64,000 nucleotides of DNA, from the NCBI RefSeq assembly GCF_003666015.1, contig NZ_QPLT01000002.1, positions 248,001 to 312,000 of the forward strand, read 5' to 3'. This DNA is from Halorubrum sp. Atlit-26R (GTDB taxonomy: Archaea; Halobacteriota; Halobacteria; Halobacteriales; Haloferacaceae). Both the position numbers and the translations under genes were made by a program. The notes beneath the pieces were generated by a model that was given only the letters and a program-made list of their open reading frames with translations, made no database searches and was not told the DNA's origin. Positions 8,664 to 17,436 of the stretch are shown here, piece by piece (within the stretch, counting starts at the first letter, position 1; the number at the start of each line of letters is the position of its first letter).

Positions 8664-9512
8664 ATGTCGTCCCCCGACGATAGCGAGCCCTCCCAAGTAG
8701 CGACCCGGGCGAAACAGACCGGGCGATCCCTGTATTCGCGCGTGTACGATTCGCTGATCACGGGCGTCGCGATCATGATCCCCGTCGTCGTGACGCTGTA
8801 CATCGTCAGCATCGCGATCGGATTCGTTCGGAACGCGCTGGACCCGCTCATTCGGGTCCTGCGGTGGGCCGGTCTCATCCAGCGCATCGAGTCGGGCGGA
8901 TTCGTCCAGCTGCTCATCGAGATCGGGATCTACGCCGACGTCGTGGCGTTCGTCTCCGAGCTCATCGCGATCGCGGTCCTCGTGCTCGTCATCGCCGTCG
9001 TCGGGGTCGTGGGACGCAACCGCTACGGGCAGCGGGTCGTGGACGTCTTCGATCTGGTGGTGTCTTCGATCCCGGGCGTCGGGACGGTGTACAAGAGCTT
9101 CCGGCGGATGGGAGACGTGGTTCTCGACGAGCAGGACGACAAGTTTCAGGACGTGAAGCTCGTCCAGTGCTTCGACGAGAACGTCTACGTGCTCGGGTTC
9201 AAGACCGGCGAGGCCCCGGTGACGATCGAGGAGTCGACCGGTCACGAGGAGATGGTCTCGATGTTCCTGCCGTTGGCGCCGAACCCGGTGACCGGCGGGC
9301 TGTTGACGTACATCCCGCAGTCGGACGTACACGACATAGACATGACCATCGAGGAGGGCATTCAGAGCGTTCTCACGAGCGGTGTCGCGACCGACCAGGG
9401 TGCCTCGGGGACCCTCGACATCGGCCTCGAAGAGCTACAGAACTCACAGCGGTACCAAGACATTCGCAGCGCGGTGGTTACGACCGACTACGACGACGAG
9501 GACGGGGAGTAG
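8664..9512 (+). CDS. DUF502 family membrane protein
   Basis: 282 residues, function unknown. Two long hydrophobic segments are visible at about 30-55 (ITGVAIMIPVVVTLYIVSIA) and 90-120, followed by the conserved soluble part of DUF502: IPGVGTVYKSFRRM, then FKTGEAPVTIEES and PNPVTGGLLTYIP. Bacterial and archaeal relatives have the same two-helix plus beta-domain plan. It is transcribed alone from its own TATA box. Confidence 0.9.
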   Translation: MSSPDDSEPSQVATRAKQTGRSLYSRVYDSLITGVAIMIPVVVTLYIVSIAIGFVRNALDPLIRVLRWAGLIQRIESGGFVQLLIEIGIYADVVAFVSELIAIAVLVLVIAVVGVVGRNRYGQRVVDVFDLVVSSIPGVGTVYKSFRRMGDVVLDEQDDKFQDVKLVQCFDENVYVLGFKTGEAPVTIEESTGHEEMVSMFLPLAPNPVTGGLLTYIPQSDVHDIDMTIEEGIQSVLTSGVATDQGASGTLDIGLEELQNSQRYQDIRSAVVTTDYDDEDGE

Positions 9513-9586
9513 ATCGGGGAACCGTGACGCCCCGTGAGGGTCTGCCGTACCACGCGCGGCGTCGTCGGAGTCGATAGCCGAGGGCG

Positions 9587-10372
9587 TCAGGCCCGTTTCA
9601 CCACGCGGTCGAGCCCGACGGGCTCCAGCCCCCGCCGGGCGAGTTCCGCCTCGATCTCCCGCGCTCGGGGCGCGATCTCGCCCGGTTCATGGCTGTCGGT
9701 CCCGACGGTCACGTCGACGCCGGCGTCGACGAGTCGGTCGAGGAACGCGGGCGCCGGGTGGAACTCCCCGTAGTCGTCGAGCAGGCGCCCGGCGTTTATC
9801 TCCGGGACCGTCCGCGAGCCGCGGAAGGCGTCGGCGACCGCGGCGTAGTGGTCCTCGGTCGCGAACCCGCGGAGGTGCGGGTTGCGCTCGATCAGGTCCG
9901 GGTGCGCGGCGATCGCGAACAGCTCCGACTCGACCAGGCCGACCAGCTTCTCGAAGTAGCGATCGACCAGCTCCCGCCGTTCCGCCTCCGGCTTGTCGGC
10001 GAAGTGGGAGCGCGTGTGGACGTTCGCGCCGTCGAGGTCGTGGACGCTGCCGACGGCGTAGTCGAAGCCGGCGTCGTCGAGGAACTCGGCGATCGCACCC
10101 TCGTGGGCGGGGTCGTAGTCCATCTCGACGGCGTCGAACACGTCGACCGCGGCCTCCTCGCGGACCGCCTCGATCGCCTCGCGGCGCCGCTCGTACGTCA
10201 TGTCGAGGTTGAACCCCAGCGCGCGCTTGTAGCGCCGCGCGCCGGGTTCCGGGGAGACGTTACAGTGGTCGGCGAACCCGACCCCGTCGAGCCCGGCGTC
10301 CGCGGCCGCCTCGACCATCCACCGGAGGAACGCCCCGTCCGAGTAGTTCGTGTGGGCGTGGTAGTCGTACAC
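9587..10372 (-). CDS. PHP domain metal-dependent phosphoesterase (histidinol-phosphatase-like)
   Basis: 261 residues. All PHP metal-site motifs are present in order: YDYHAHTNYSDG, FADHCN, EMDY, VGSVHD, AAHPDL and VGTDSHEPG. Relatives include histidinol-phosphatase of the HisK type and DNA polymerase-associated PHP enzymes. Length and the HCN motif favour a histidinol-phosphatase role, but no his genes are nearby, so the substrate is open. The ATG at 10372 sits one residue before the first metal-site block. Confidence 0.85.
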   Translation of the reverse strand: MYDYHAHTNYSDGAFLRWMVEAAADAGLDGVGFADHCNVSPEPGARRYKRALGFNLDMTYERRREAIEAVREEAAVDVFDAVEMDYDPAHEGAIAEFLDDAGFDYAVGSVHDLDGANVHTRSHFADKPEAERRELVDRYFEKLVGLVESELFAIAAHPDLIERNPHLRGFATEDHYAAVADAFRGSRTVPEINAGRLLDDYGEFHPAPAFLDRLVDAGVDVTVGTDSHEPGEIAPRAREIEAELARRGLEPVGLDRVVKRA

Positions 10373-10539
10373 GGCGGACGTACGGCCCGGCCCGACTCGA
10401 AGGTTCGGGTCGTGCGGAGCGAGTTACCACGCGGGGATCGGCCCCGACGGGCCGAGATCGAACCAGCAACATGATCCGCAAAACTCGTTGAAAGTTCATT
10501 TAGAAAATTTTTTCTTACTGATGATTGGTTTATCACACC

Positions 10540-12633
10540 ATGGGTACCACTGGCAAGATACACTGTCGCGTCGTGGACGGCGACGATCGGCCGCTGTCGG
10601 GCCGGGTCGTGGTCGGCGAGCGGCGCGGCGGCGAGGGGGACCGGATCGGCTACTGGACGACCGGCGACGACGGGGGGTTCGTCCTCGAACCGGACGGCGG
10701 CGTCGACGTGGACGACGTCTCGTTCACGGTTCGGAACCCGGTCGGCGGGGGCGACGAGGAGCCGGTCCGACGGCGAGACCGGCCGAACGGAGACGAGGCG
10801 GCGCTTCGCCTGACGGTGAACGCGCACAGCGTCGCCATCCACGGGGGAACCGAGCACCGCGGCATGAACGACGCGGCGTGTACCGCCGCCGGGCCGGTCA
10901 GGAGCCACCGGTTCCACACGCAGTTCCCGGGGCTCGACCCGTACGAGCGCGACGACGACCTGCTCCGGACGCTCGGTGGGACCGGCGGCGAGGCCGACGC
11001 GCCGATGATGGAGTCGCCCGACGACCCGGTCGGCGACGCCGAGACGCCCGCCGGCTACGGCATCTTCGGCCAGTTCGTCGACCACGACGTCACGTTCGAC
11101 CCGACCTCGGACATCGACCGCCGGAACGACCCGGCCGCGCTGCGCAACTTCCGGACGCCGGCGCTCGACCTCGACTCGATGTACCGGACGAACGCCGAGG
11201 CGGCGCCGTACCTCTACGACCACGAGACGGACGAGCGCAAGCTGCTCACCGGCGAGGCGGGCGCACCCGGCGCCGAGGACGGCGGGGGGCTCTCGGGGCT
11301 CCCGGGGACCGACCTCCAGCGGAACGAGCAGGGGGTGGCGCTGATCGGCGACCCGCGTAACGACGAGAACGTCGTCGTCTCCCAGCTCCAGCTCGCGTTC
11401 GTGAACTTCCACAACCGCGTCGTCGACCACCTCCGCGGCCCGGGCTCCGACCTTGTCGAAGAGGGCGAGTCCGTCCTCGAAGCGGCGCAGCGGCTCGTCA
11501 GGTGGCACTACCAGTGGGTCGTGCGCCACGACTTCCTCCCGCGGATCTGCGACCGATACGTCCTCGACGACATCGAGGAGCGCGGCCGACAGCACTTCGT
11601 CCCGCCGGGGCGCACGCCGGCGATACCGGTCGAGTTCGGGGGCGCCGCCTACCGCTTCGGCCACAGCATGATCCGCCACGCGTTCGACGTCAACGACGAG
11701 GTCGGCGAGGTGCCGCTGTTCCCCACCGGCTCGGGTGACGGCCGGAACCTCCGCGGCGGCCGGCCCGTCCCGAGCGACCTCGTCGTCGACTGGTCGCGGC
11801 TGCTCGACACCGGCGACGGCGACTACCAGCACGCGCGGAAGACGGACGCGCTCCTCGCGCCGACGCTGTTCGACCTGCCGATCTCCGGCGACTCCTCGCT
11901 CGCCGTCCGGAACCTCCGCCGCGGGAAGGCGCTCGGCATCCCGTCCGGACAGGACGTGGCCGCGCGGATGGGGTACGACCCGATCCGCAACGAGGACTTC
12001 GGCGAGGACTCGCCGATAATGAAGACCCTGCGGGCGCACGGTCGCGGCGCGGACCCCGACTCGCCGCTGTGGTACTACGTGCTCGCCGAGGCGGAGTACC
12101 AGCAGGACGGCGAGCGCCTCGGCGCGGTCGGGAGTCGGATCGTCGCCGAGACGCTGATCGGCCTGATCGAGGCCGACGAGACGGCCTACCCGAACGCCGC
12201 GCCGGACGGCTGGGAGCCGAGCCTCCCGCAATCGACGCCGACCGACGGGTACACCCTCGCCGACGTCACGGCGTTCGCGGCCGAGGCGGCCCCAGACGGA
12301 CTCGTGATCGACGCCGTCGACGCGGGCCCGGGCAGCGGCGTCGGCGACGGCACCGGGGACGCCCTCGACGAGTCGGTGACGCTGCGGAACCTCGCCGACG
12401 AACCGGTCGACCTGACCGGCTACGCAATCGACCTCGACGGCCAGCGGGACGACCTCCCGAGCGCGACGCTCGGCCCCGACGAGACCCTGACGGTCCACGT
12501 CGGCGCCGGCGCGGACACCGCGTCCGACCACTACCTCGGGCGGAGCGCGCCCGCGCTCGACGACGAGGGCGAGGTCGTCACCGTGTACGACGCGGACGGC
12601 GACCGCTCGACGCGGCGGCGCTACGTCGGGTGA
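10540..12633 (+). CDS. animal-type haem peroxidase with C-terminal lamin-tail domain
   Basis: 697 residues. The N-terminal 60 residues look like a small beta (carboxypeptidase regulatory-like) domain. The central 450 residues match the animal haem peroxidase/cyclooxygenase superfamily. The distal haem His is at about 182 in FGQFVDHDVTFDP (compare WGQxxDHD in myeloperoxidase), QLAFVNFHNRVVDHL is the conserved helix, and the proximal His is at about 375 in YRFGHSMIRHAFD. Residues about 587-697 look like a lamin-tail domain (VTLRNLADEPVDLTGYAI). No signal peptide is evident, so it is probably cytosolic. The ATG at 10540 is preferred over TTG at 10525. An AT-rich tract at 10500-10520 probably holds the promoter. 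Related bacterial enzymes oxidise organics or halides; the substrate here is unknown. Confidence 0.85.
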   Translation: MGTTGKIHCRVVDGDDRPLSGRVVVGERRGGEGDRIGYWTTGDDGGFVLEPDGGVDVDDVSFTVRNPVGGGDEEPVRRRDRPNGDEAALRLTVNAHSVAIHGGTEHRGMNDAACTAAGPVRSHRFHTQFPGLDPYERDDDLLRTLGGTGGEADAPMMESPDDPVGDAETPAGYGIFGQFVDHDVTFDPTSDIDRRNDPAALRNFRTPALDLDSMYRTNAEAAPYLYDHETDERKLLTGEAGAPGAEDGGGLSGLPGTDLQRNEQGVALIGDPRNDENVVVSQLQLAFVNFHNRVVDHLRGPGSDLVEEGESVLEAAQRLVRWHYQWVVRHDFLPRICDRYVLDDIEERGRQHFVPPGRTPAIPVEFGGAAYRFGHSMIRHAFDVNDEVGEVPLFPTGSGDGRNLRGGRPVPSDLVVDWSRLLDTGDGDYQHARKTDALLAPTLFDLPISGDSSLAVRNLRRGKALGIPSGQDVAARMGYDPIRNEDFGEDSPIMKTLRAHGRGADPDSPLWYYVLAEAEYQQDGERLGAVGSRIVAETLIGLIEADETAYPNAAPDGWEPSLPQSTPTDGYTLADVTAFAAEAAPDGLVIDAVDAGPGSGVGDGTGDALDESVTLRNLADEPVDLTGYAIDLDGQRDDLPSATLGPDETLTVHVGAGADTASDHYLGRSAPALDDEGEVVTVYDADGDRSTRRRYVG

Positions 12634-12698
12634 GCGGCTCTCGGCCGTCGCGGCCGCGTCACCGCGCCCGCGCTGTCCCCGAGCGGCGCCCCGACGCC

Positions 12699-13916
12699 TC
12701 ACCGCCCTTCGCCGACGAGCGCGTTCGCGGAGATGACGAGGAAGGCGAGCCCCGACATGCCGGCGATGACCGCGAACGACGCGGCCCAGCCGAAGAGGTC
12801 GGCGGCGAGCCCGACGCCGACCGAGCCCGCGGAGCCGATCACCGTGTAGACGGTCCGGATCAGCCCGAAGCCGGCGCCGCGCTCCGCGTCGTCGAGCGCG
12901 TCCATGAAGCGCGGGTCGATCGCCGAGAAGAACGATGAGCCGAGGCCGGCGAGGAACACGGCGACGCCGAGCCCCGCGAGGGTCGGGAGCGCTGGGAGCC
13001 CGACCGCGGTCGGGAGCCGCAGGAGGTCGGGGAGCGCCACCAGCCCCCCGAGGCCGAGCGCGCCGCCGAGGAGCGCCGCGGCGATGCTCGCGTCGCGGCC
13101 CAGCCGGTCCGAGAGCCGGCCCAGGCCGACCTGCGCCCCCGCGCGGACGACGAAGAACGCCGAGAAGACGCCGCCGGCGAACGCCGGCGAGTACCCGCGG
13201 AGCTCGACGAGGAACGTCGGGAGGAAGGAGATGACGCCCTGCGCGACGTACGTCCCGAGCGTCGCGACGACGAGCGGGACGAGGACCTCGCGCCGCCCGA
13301 TCAGTTCGAGCAGCGGCGCGAGCCGGAGCCGCTCGGCCATCGCCTGGTCCGGTCGCCGCGGCTCGGTCGGCCGGACTCGCCGCGCGAACAGGGCGAAGAT
13401 GGGGACGCCGACGAGCGCGGCGAGCGCGACCCCGGGGCGCCAGCCGTACCTGAAGCCGACCCACGTCGCGGCCACCGGTGCGACCAGCCCCGCCAGCGGC
13501 CCGCCCAGCGAGTGGATCCCGACCGCCGTGCCGAGGTCGTCGAACGTCCGCGAGAGCAGCGTGGTCGCCACCGCGTAGTGGAGCCCCGCCGCGAGCCCGA
13601 GGAGCACCGCGGCCAGCACGAACGCCGGAAACACCGGCACGATCGCGAGCAGGAGGCTCATCGCGGTCGTCCCGCCGACCGCGACGAGGATCACGCGGCG
13701 CTCGCCGAACCGGTCGGCGAGGATGCCGCTCGGGAACTGCGAGAGCCCGTAGGCGAACCACATCCCCGAGAGCGCGACCCCGACGGCCGTGTTCGAGACG
13801 CCGAAGTCGTCGATGATCAGGGGAACGACCGGGCTGATCGCCAGCCGGGCGAAGTACGTCACGAAGAAGGCGAGCATGCACAGCGTCAACACCGTGTGGC
13901 GGTAGCGCCAGTTCAC
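12699..13916 (-). CDS. MFS family transporter
   Basis: 405 residues with about twelve hydrophobic helices. It has the MFS loop 2-3 signature GILADRFGERR and its loop 8-9 counterpart GRLSDRLGRD. The start is taken as GTG at 13916 (V-N-W-R-Y-R), immediately before the first helix. The frame stays open upstream to 14306, but that extension is a repeat-derived Arg/Ser/Pro string overlapping the MOSC gene and is not believable. Substrate unknown; drug or metabolite export is the usual annotation. Confidence 0.85.
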   Translation of the reverse strand: MNWRYRHTVLTLCMLAFFVTYFARLAISPVVPLIIDDFGVSNTAVGVALSGMWFAYGLSQFPSGILADRFGERRVILVAVGGTTAMSLLLAIVPVFPAFVLAAVLLGLAAGLHYAVATTLLSRTFDDLGTAVGIHSLGGPLAGLVAPVAATWVGFRYGWRPGVALAALVGVPIFALFARRVRPTEPRRPDQAMAERLRLAPLLELIGRREVLVPLVVATLGTYVAQGVISFLPTFLVELRGYSPAFAGGVFSAFFVVRAGAQVGLGRLSDRLGRDASIAAALLGGALGLGGLVALPDLLRLPTAVGLPALPTLAGLGVAVFLAGLGSSFFSAIDPRFMDALDDAERGAGFGLIRTVYTVIGSAGSVGVGLAADLFGWAASFAVIAGMSGLAFLVISANALVGEGR

Positions 13917-14067
13917 GCCGACCGCCGCCTCCGCGCCGCCTGGTCCGGTCGATTCGCTGGCGAGAGGCTCCGAGCGCTCGTGGCGTCGACCACGCGGTTC
14001 ACGTCTCGTCTCGGCCGTCTCGCGCGACCCGTATAAACCGTCCTCTCGCGGCGAGCAGTCTGGGGAT

Positions 14068-14736
14068 TCACTCCCGGTCCGCAGATCGCTGCCCGTCCGC
14101 GGTTCGCTCCTCCTCTGCGGTTCGCTCCTCCTCTGCGGTTCGCTCCTCCTCTGCGGTTCGCTCCTCCTCTGCGGTTCGCTCCTCCTCTGCGGTTCGCTCC
14201 CGATCGGCGAGCCGCTCCGCGATGGCCGCGCCGGCGGTCCGCGGGTCGGCCTCGCGGACCCGCACCGCGTCGCCGACGGCGACGCGACCGGATTCGACCA
14301 CGTCACAGCAGAGTCCGCCGCGGTTCCGCAGCGCCGACGCGAGCCCGTCCTCGCCGGCGAGCTCCTCGACGTGCGCGCAGGGAGGGCGCCGGCGGGTCGG
14401 TCGCAGGAGCGCGTCGCCGACCGCGACGGTCGCGTCGAGGAGTCCGTCCATCTCCGCGCCGAACCCGTCGACGACGACGTTCCGGCGGTGACGACCGTCG
14501 CGGACGTCGATCCCGGTCTCCTCGCGGACCGCGTCGAGGGCCTCCGCGGCGACGAGGGTAACCGCGCAGGCGTCGAGCTGGAAGTGACCGTCGCCGCTGC
14601 GGTAGCGGTCGCCCGCGACGCCGTCGGGGCGGATCTCGACCGCGTCGCGGCGGACCGGCGGCGCGCCCCCCTCCGGCGCCGTGACGAGCGACTCGACGGT
14701 GCCGGGGCCCTCCGGGGAGCCGGCGTCCGCCGGCAT
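14068..14736 (-). CDS. MOSC domain protein
   Basis: 222 residues. MOSC domains handle sulfur carried on an enzyme cysteine, as in molybdenum cofactor sulfurase and the YiiM/YuaD relatives. The sequence shows VAGDRYRSGDGHFQL, NVVVDGF and CAHVEELAGE followed by GGLCCDVVESGRVAVGD; the Cys-Cys near residue 165 is a candidate sulfur carrier. The C-terminal tail is built of five repeats of T-A-E-E-E-R, probably disordered. Its ATG overlaps the stop of the upstream membrane protein gene (TGATG), so the two are translationally coupled. Confidence 0.85.
   Translation of the reverse strand: MPADAGSPEGPGTVESLVTAPEGGAPPVRRDAVEIRPDGVAGDRYRSGDGHFQLDACAVTLVAAEALDAVREETGIDVRDGRHRRNVVVDGFGAEMDGLLDATVAVGDALLRPTRRRPPCAHVEELAGEDGLASALRNRGGLCCDVVESGRVAVGDAVRVREADPRTAGAAIAERLADRERTAEEERTAEEERTAEEERTAEEERTAEEERTADGQRSADRE
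14096..14200 (-). repeat. 18-bp tandem repeat in the MOSC gene
   Basis: A unit of 18 bases (CTCCTCTGCGGTTCGCTC on the plus strand) is repeated about five times with almost no change, encoding T-A-E-E-E-R repeats. Perfect units imply recent expansion. Confidence 0.9.
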
Positions 14737-15131
14737 CACGGTCCTCCGAGGAGGTCCGAATCGGCCGGCTTCAGCCACTCGCGGTGCGCGTAGTAGAGCG
14801 CGGCGACCGGCGGCACGGGGAGCGCGGCGAGCGCGTACAGCCATTTAAAGACGCCGAGGTCGACGACGCGGCGCTCGGCGAGCGAGAGCGCGTCGAGTAG
14901 GACGGTCGCGGTCGCGAGCGGCGCGAGCAGGTAGCCGTGCGCGAACGCGACCGCGGCGGCGATCGGCGTTCCGCCGGTCAGGAACGCCCGGTCGACCGCG
15001 TACAGCACCGTCCAGAGGGCGACGGTCGCCGCGAGCGCGGCGAGCCACGGGCCGTCGAAGCGGCGGTCAGCGGGGTCCGACCGGTTTCCAGGACCCTCGC
15101 CCGACGCCGCCGATTCAGCGCGCGTGTTCAC
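14736..15131 (-). CDS. four-helix membrane protein, function unknown
   Basis: 131 residues with about three to four hydrophobic helices (WLAALAATVALWTVLYAV; IAAAVAFAHGYLLAPLATA; VFKWLYALAALPVPPVAALY) and a charged N-terminus. The stop codon overlaps the MOSC ATG, so they form a two-gene operon. I do not recognise a named family. Confidence 0.75.
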   Translation of the reverse strand: MNTRAESAASGEGPGNRSDPADRRFDGPWLAALAATVALWTVLYAVDRAFLTGGTPIAAAVAFAHGYLLAPLATATVLLDALSLAERRVVDLGVFKWLYALAALPVPPVAALYYAHREWLKPADSDLLGGP

Positions 15132-15186
15132 GGCCGATCTGCGCGCCGGACGCTAATCAACTCCCGGGTGGCCGCGGTCGCGGGCG

Positions 15187-16116
15187 TCACTCGCCGTCCG
15201 GCTCGTCGAAGGTGCCGGCGGTCAGGTAGCGCTCGCCGCTGTCCCAGAAGACGGTGACGACGAGGGGCTCCTCACCCGCGTACGCGCCGCTCTCGCGGAG
15301 TTCGGCGGCGACGTCCTTCGCGGCGAGGTTCGAGGCGCCGGACGACTGGCCGACGAGAATCCCCTCCTCGCGGGCGAGGCGGCGGCACTCGGCCTCGGCG
15401 GCGTCGAGCTCGACGGTGTGGACCTCGTCGATCAGGTCGACGTCGAGGTTCGGCGAGACGAACCCCGGCCCCATCCCCTGGAAGTCGTCGACGCTCGGCT
15501 CCTCGCCCGAGAGGACGGCGTTGTCCGCGGGTTCGACCGCGTCGATCCGGACGCCGGGGAACGCCTCGCGCAGGCGGCGGCCGATCCCGGAGAGCGTGCC
15601 CCCCGTCCCCACCCCGGCGACGAACGCGTCGACGGTGCGGTCGCCGACCTGATCGAGGATCTCGGGCCCGGTCGTCTCGTAGTGGGCGCGGGGGTTCGCG
15701 GGGTTCTCGAACTGGCGGAGCTGGACGGTTCCCGGCTCTTCCTCCAGCTCGTCCGCGCGCTCTTTCGCGGCGGAGATGTCGCCGTCGACGAGCTCGACGG
15801 TCGCGCCGTACGCCTTCATCAGGCGGCGGCGCTCGATCGACTTCCCCTCCGGGATGACCAGCGTGACGTCGTAGCCGCGCGCGGCGCCGACCATCGCGAG
15901 CCCGATGCCGGTGTTGCCGGAGGTCGGCTCGACGATTCGGTCGCCCGGCTCGATCTCGCCCGCCTCCTCCGCGGCCTCGACCATGTACAGCGCGGGGCGG
16001 TCCTTCGCCGAGCCGCCCGGGTTGCGCGACTCCACCTTCGCCGCCACCGTCGTCCCCGCGGGCGCGTCGACCCGCACCAGCGGCGAGCCGAGCGTCGACA
16101 GGATGTCGTCGTCCAT
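15187..16116 (-). CDS. cysK: cysteine synthase (O-acetylserine sulfhydrylase), PLP-dependent
   Basis: 309 residues of the beta-family PLP enzymes, which make cysteine from O-acetylserine (or a related activated serine) and sulfide. Visible motifs are the PLP lysine in RNPGGSAKDRPAL, the substrate loop PTSGNTGIGLAM, the phosphate-binding GVGTGGTLSG, and VGQSSGASN near the C-terminus. Length fits CysK rather than the longer cystathionine beta-synthase. It diverges from the thioredoxin gene across the structured element of copy A. Confidence 0.9.
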   Translation of the reverse strand: MDDDILSTLGSPLVRVDAPAGTTVAAKVESRNPGGSAKDRPALYMVEAAEEAGEIEPGDRIVEPTSGNTGIGLAMVGAARGYDVTLVIPEGKSIERRRLMKAYGATVELVDGDISAAKERADELEEEPGTVQLRQFENPANPRAHYETTGPEILDQVGDRTVDAFVAGVGTGGTLSGIGRRLREAFPGVRIDAVEPADNAVLSGEEPSVDDFQGMGPGFVSPNLDVDLIDEVHTVELDAAEAECRRLAREEGILVGQSSGASNLAAKDVAAELRESGAYAGEEPLVVTVFWDSGERYLTAGTFDEPDGE

Positions 16117-16192
16117 TACCCGAACCGAGGCGGTCGCGACCCAAAGGCCCCGCGGACTCCGGCAATCGATGTCGGCCGCGACGATCGATTTT

Positions 16193-16233
16193 ATTTATAA
16201 ATCGCCGTGTGCCGGCCGATTCCATTTATAAAT
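16193..16233. promoter_or_regulatory. paired ATTTATAAAT boxes upstream of structured element A
   Basis: Two perfect palindromic ATTTATAAAT boxes lie at 16193-16202 and 16224-16233. They resemble strong haloarchaeal TATA boxes in either direction. The downstream one is 26 bases before the conserved GCGGTGGCGCG start of the element, so it could drive its transcription. The minus-strand reading could serve cysK. Confidence 0.5.
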
Positions 16234-16258
16234 AGACGGCCGACGTCGCGGAGCCGAC

Positions 16259-16516
16259 GCGGTGGCGCGTGCCGACGAGCGCCCGACAGGGCGCGAGTCG
16301 CACGCGCGAGGGAGTCGCTGGCTCCCGGAGCGAAGCGGAGGGTGCCAGCGACGAGGCTGGGGAGGCGTGAGGCTGCGGTGCTGTGCGGTGCGGGGCGGGA
16401 CTCGAAGGGGCAGCCGGGAGGCGGGCGCAGGCGACGTAAGCACCGCAGCGAAGGAGCGACAGCGACTGAGCGAGGAGCGCAACGAGCGTGCGCCCGCCTC
16501 CCGGCTGGGGCTTCGG
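16259..16516 (+). ncRNA. multicopy structured element, copy A (candidate non-coding RNA)
   Basis: One of four related copies in the window. It starts GCGGTGGCGCGTGCC. Helix 1 is GCGCGTGC with GCACGCGC, enclosing GCGCCC/GGGCGC (16279-16284 with 16289-16294). Helix 2 is CGCTGGC with GCCAGCG. The invariant block GACGAGGCTGGGGAGG is at 16350-16365, then GGACTCGAAGGGGCAG. Helix 3 is a perfect 18-bp pairing of 16412-16429 with 16489-16506, closed by GGCTGGGGCTTCGG. Other copies keep these pairings with different bases. Open frames on both strands through it are by-products of composition. It fills most of the gap 16117-16714. Confidence 0.6.
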
Positions 16517-16605
16517 CCGTGTTCGCGGTCGATCCGGATGTACCCACGTACAGCCGAGCGGCTGGGGCTTCGGAGGAGTTCGTGACGGTCAGCGGTTTAA
16601 AAACA
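16509..16605 (+). repeat. tail units of element A
   Basis: GGCTTCGG begins at 16509 and again at 16566, a spacing of 57 bases. The second unit (GGAGGAGTTCG) resembles the second tail unit of copy B, and ends near a TTTAAAAA box at 16592-16599 instead of TATTTATAA. The first unit has lost its AT box. Confidence 0.55.
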
Positions 16606-16683
16606 GTCAAATCGACGTACGGCCCGAATACCGCGGTGCCCGTGTTCTACACAGTCGAGACGTCGTATTGCCACCGACGCGCC

Positions 16684-16690
16684 GTTTAGG
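16684..16690 (+). promoter_or_regulatory. TATA-like box of the thioredoxin gene
   Basis: GTTTAGG lies 25 bases before the ATG at 16715. Confidence 0.45.
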
Positions 16691-16714
16691 TGCCTCGACG
16701 ACCTACGCAGCCCC

Positions 16715-17110
16715 ATGACGCTCGAAACCCTCGCGCCCGCCGCCGACCTCGACGCGGACGCGTTCGACGACGCGGTCCTCGCGGCGCTCGGGACCGACGA
16801 ATACGTATTCAAAGTGTGGGGCGGCGACTGGTGCGGCGACTGCCGGCGACAGCTCCCCGAGTTCGGCGCCGCGCTCGCGGCCGCCGGCGTCCCGGACGAC
16901 CGGATCGAGGCGTACCCGGTGACGAAGGGGCCCGACGGCAAGGAGGGAGAATTAGTCGAAGCGTACGGGATCGAACTGATCCCGACCGTCGTCGTCGAGT
17001 CGCCCGACGGCGAGGAGCTCGCGCGGTTCGTCGAGGAGGAAGCCGTGTCCATCGCGGAGTACTTGGCCGATCAGCTCGCGGACGTCGAAGCGACGCCGGA
17101 GTCGGCGTAA
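16715..17110 (+). CDS. thioredoxin family protein
   Basis: 131 residues with a thioredoxin fold. The redox site is WCGDC at about residues 38-42 (GGDWCGDCRRQLPEF), the cis-proline is in ELIPTVVV, and the glycine-containing C-terminal strand follows. The WCGDC variant, in place of WCGPC, is typical of thiol-disulfide proteins of unknown partner in haloarchaea. It converges on a small membrane protein gene. Confidence 0.88.
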   Translation: MTLETLAPAADLDADAFDDAVLAALGTDEYVFKVWGGDWCGDCRRQLPEFGAALAAAGVPDDRIEAYPVTKGPDGKEGELVEAYGIELIPTVVVESPDGEELARFVEEEAVSIAEYLADQLADVEATPESA

Positions 17111-17114
17111 GCGG

Positions 17115-17330
17115 TCACGCCTCGTCCGCGTTCATGTCGAACGCGTAGTAGAGCGCGGCCATGGTGACGCCCATCGTGACCGCCTGAACCGTCGTGGTCG
17201 CGTCGAGGAGGACGCCGACCGAGAGGACCGACGCCGTCACGACCACGCCGGTGAGGAGGGCGTATCTGAGCCGAGAGAGGCCGCGCGCCCAGTCGTCGAG
17301 CCGGCGGTACAGCTTCCGGGGACCCGTCAT
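17115..17330 (-). CDS. small two-helix membrane protein
   Basis: 71 residues from the ATG at 17330. A basic N-terminus ([20 protein letters not shown]) precedes two hydrophobic helices ([37 protein letters not shown]). An in-frame ATG at 17357 would add nine residues. No family recognised. Composition and a clean two-helix pattern support a real gene. Confidence 0.65.
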   Translation of the reverse strand: MTGPRKLYRRLDDWARGLSRLRYALLTGVVVTASVLSVGVLLDATTTVQAVTMGVTMAALYYAFDMNADEA

Positions 17331-17436
17331 GGGCCGTCGTGTCGTCTCCGGAGTCAAGTGCCTTCGGGTCCGCGCTTATCGCCGAGTCCGCGCGCCGAGG
17401 GCGACCCCTCAAGTCGGTCGGGCGTTGACTCCGAGC

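Noticed and set aside
10198-13881. A 1227-codon minus-strand frame across the peroxidase gene
   Set aside because: It is the reverse frame of two genuine genes on opposite strands and lacks any coherent domain; high GC removes stop codons.
13917-14306. N-terminal extension of the MFS transporter
   Set aside because: It reads a low-complexity string from the MOSC repeats and overlaps that gene on the same strand.
16191-16718. Several 60-160 codon frames on both strands of element A, with look-alikes in B, C and D
   Set aside because: They repeat in all copies because the RNA-like sequence repeats; changes preserve base pairing and not residues, and frames shift between copies.
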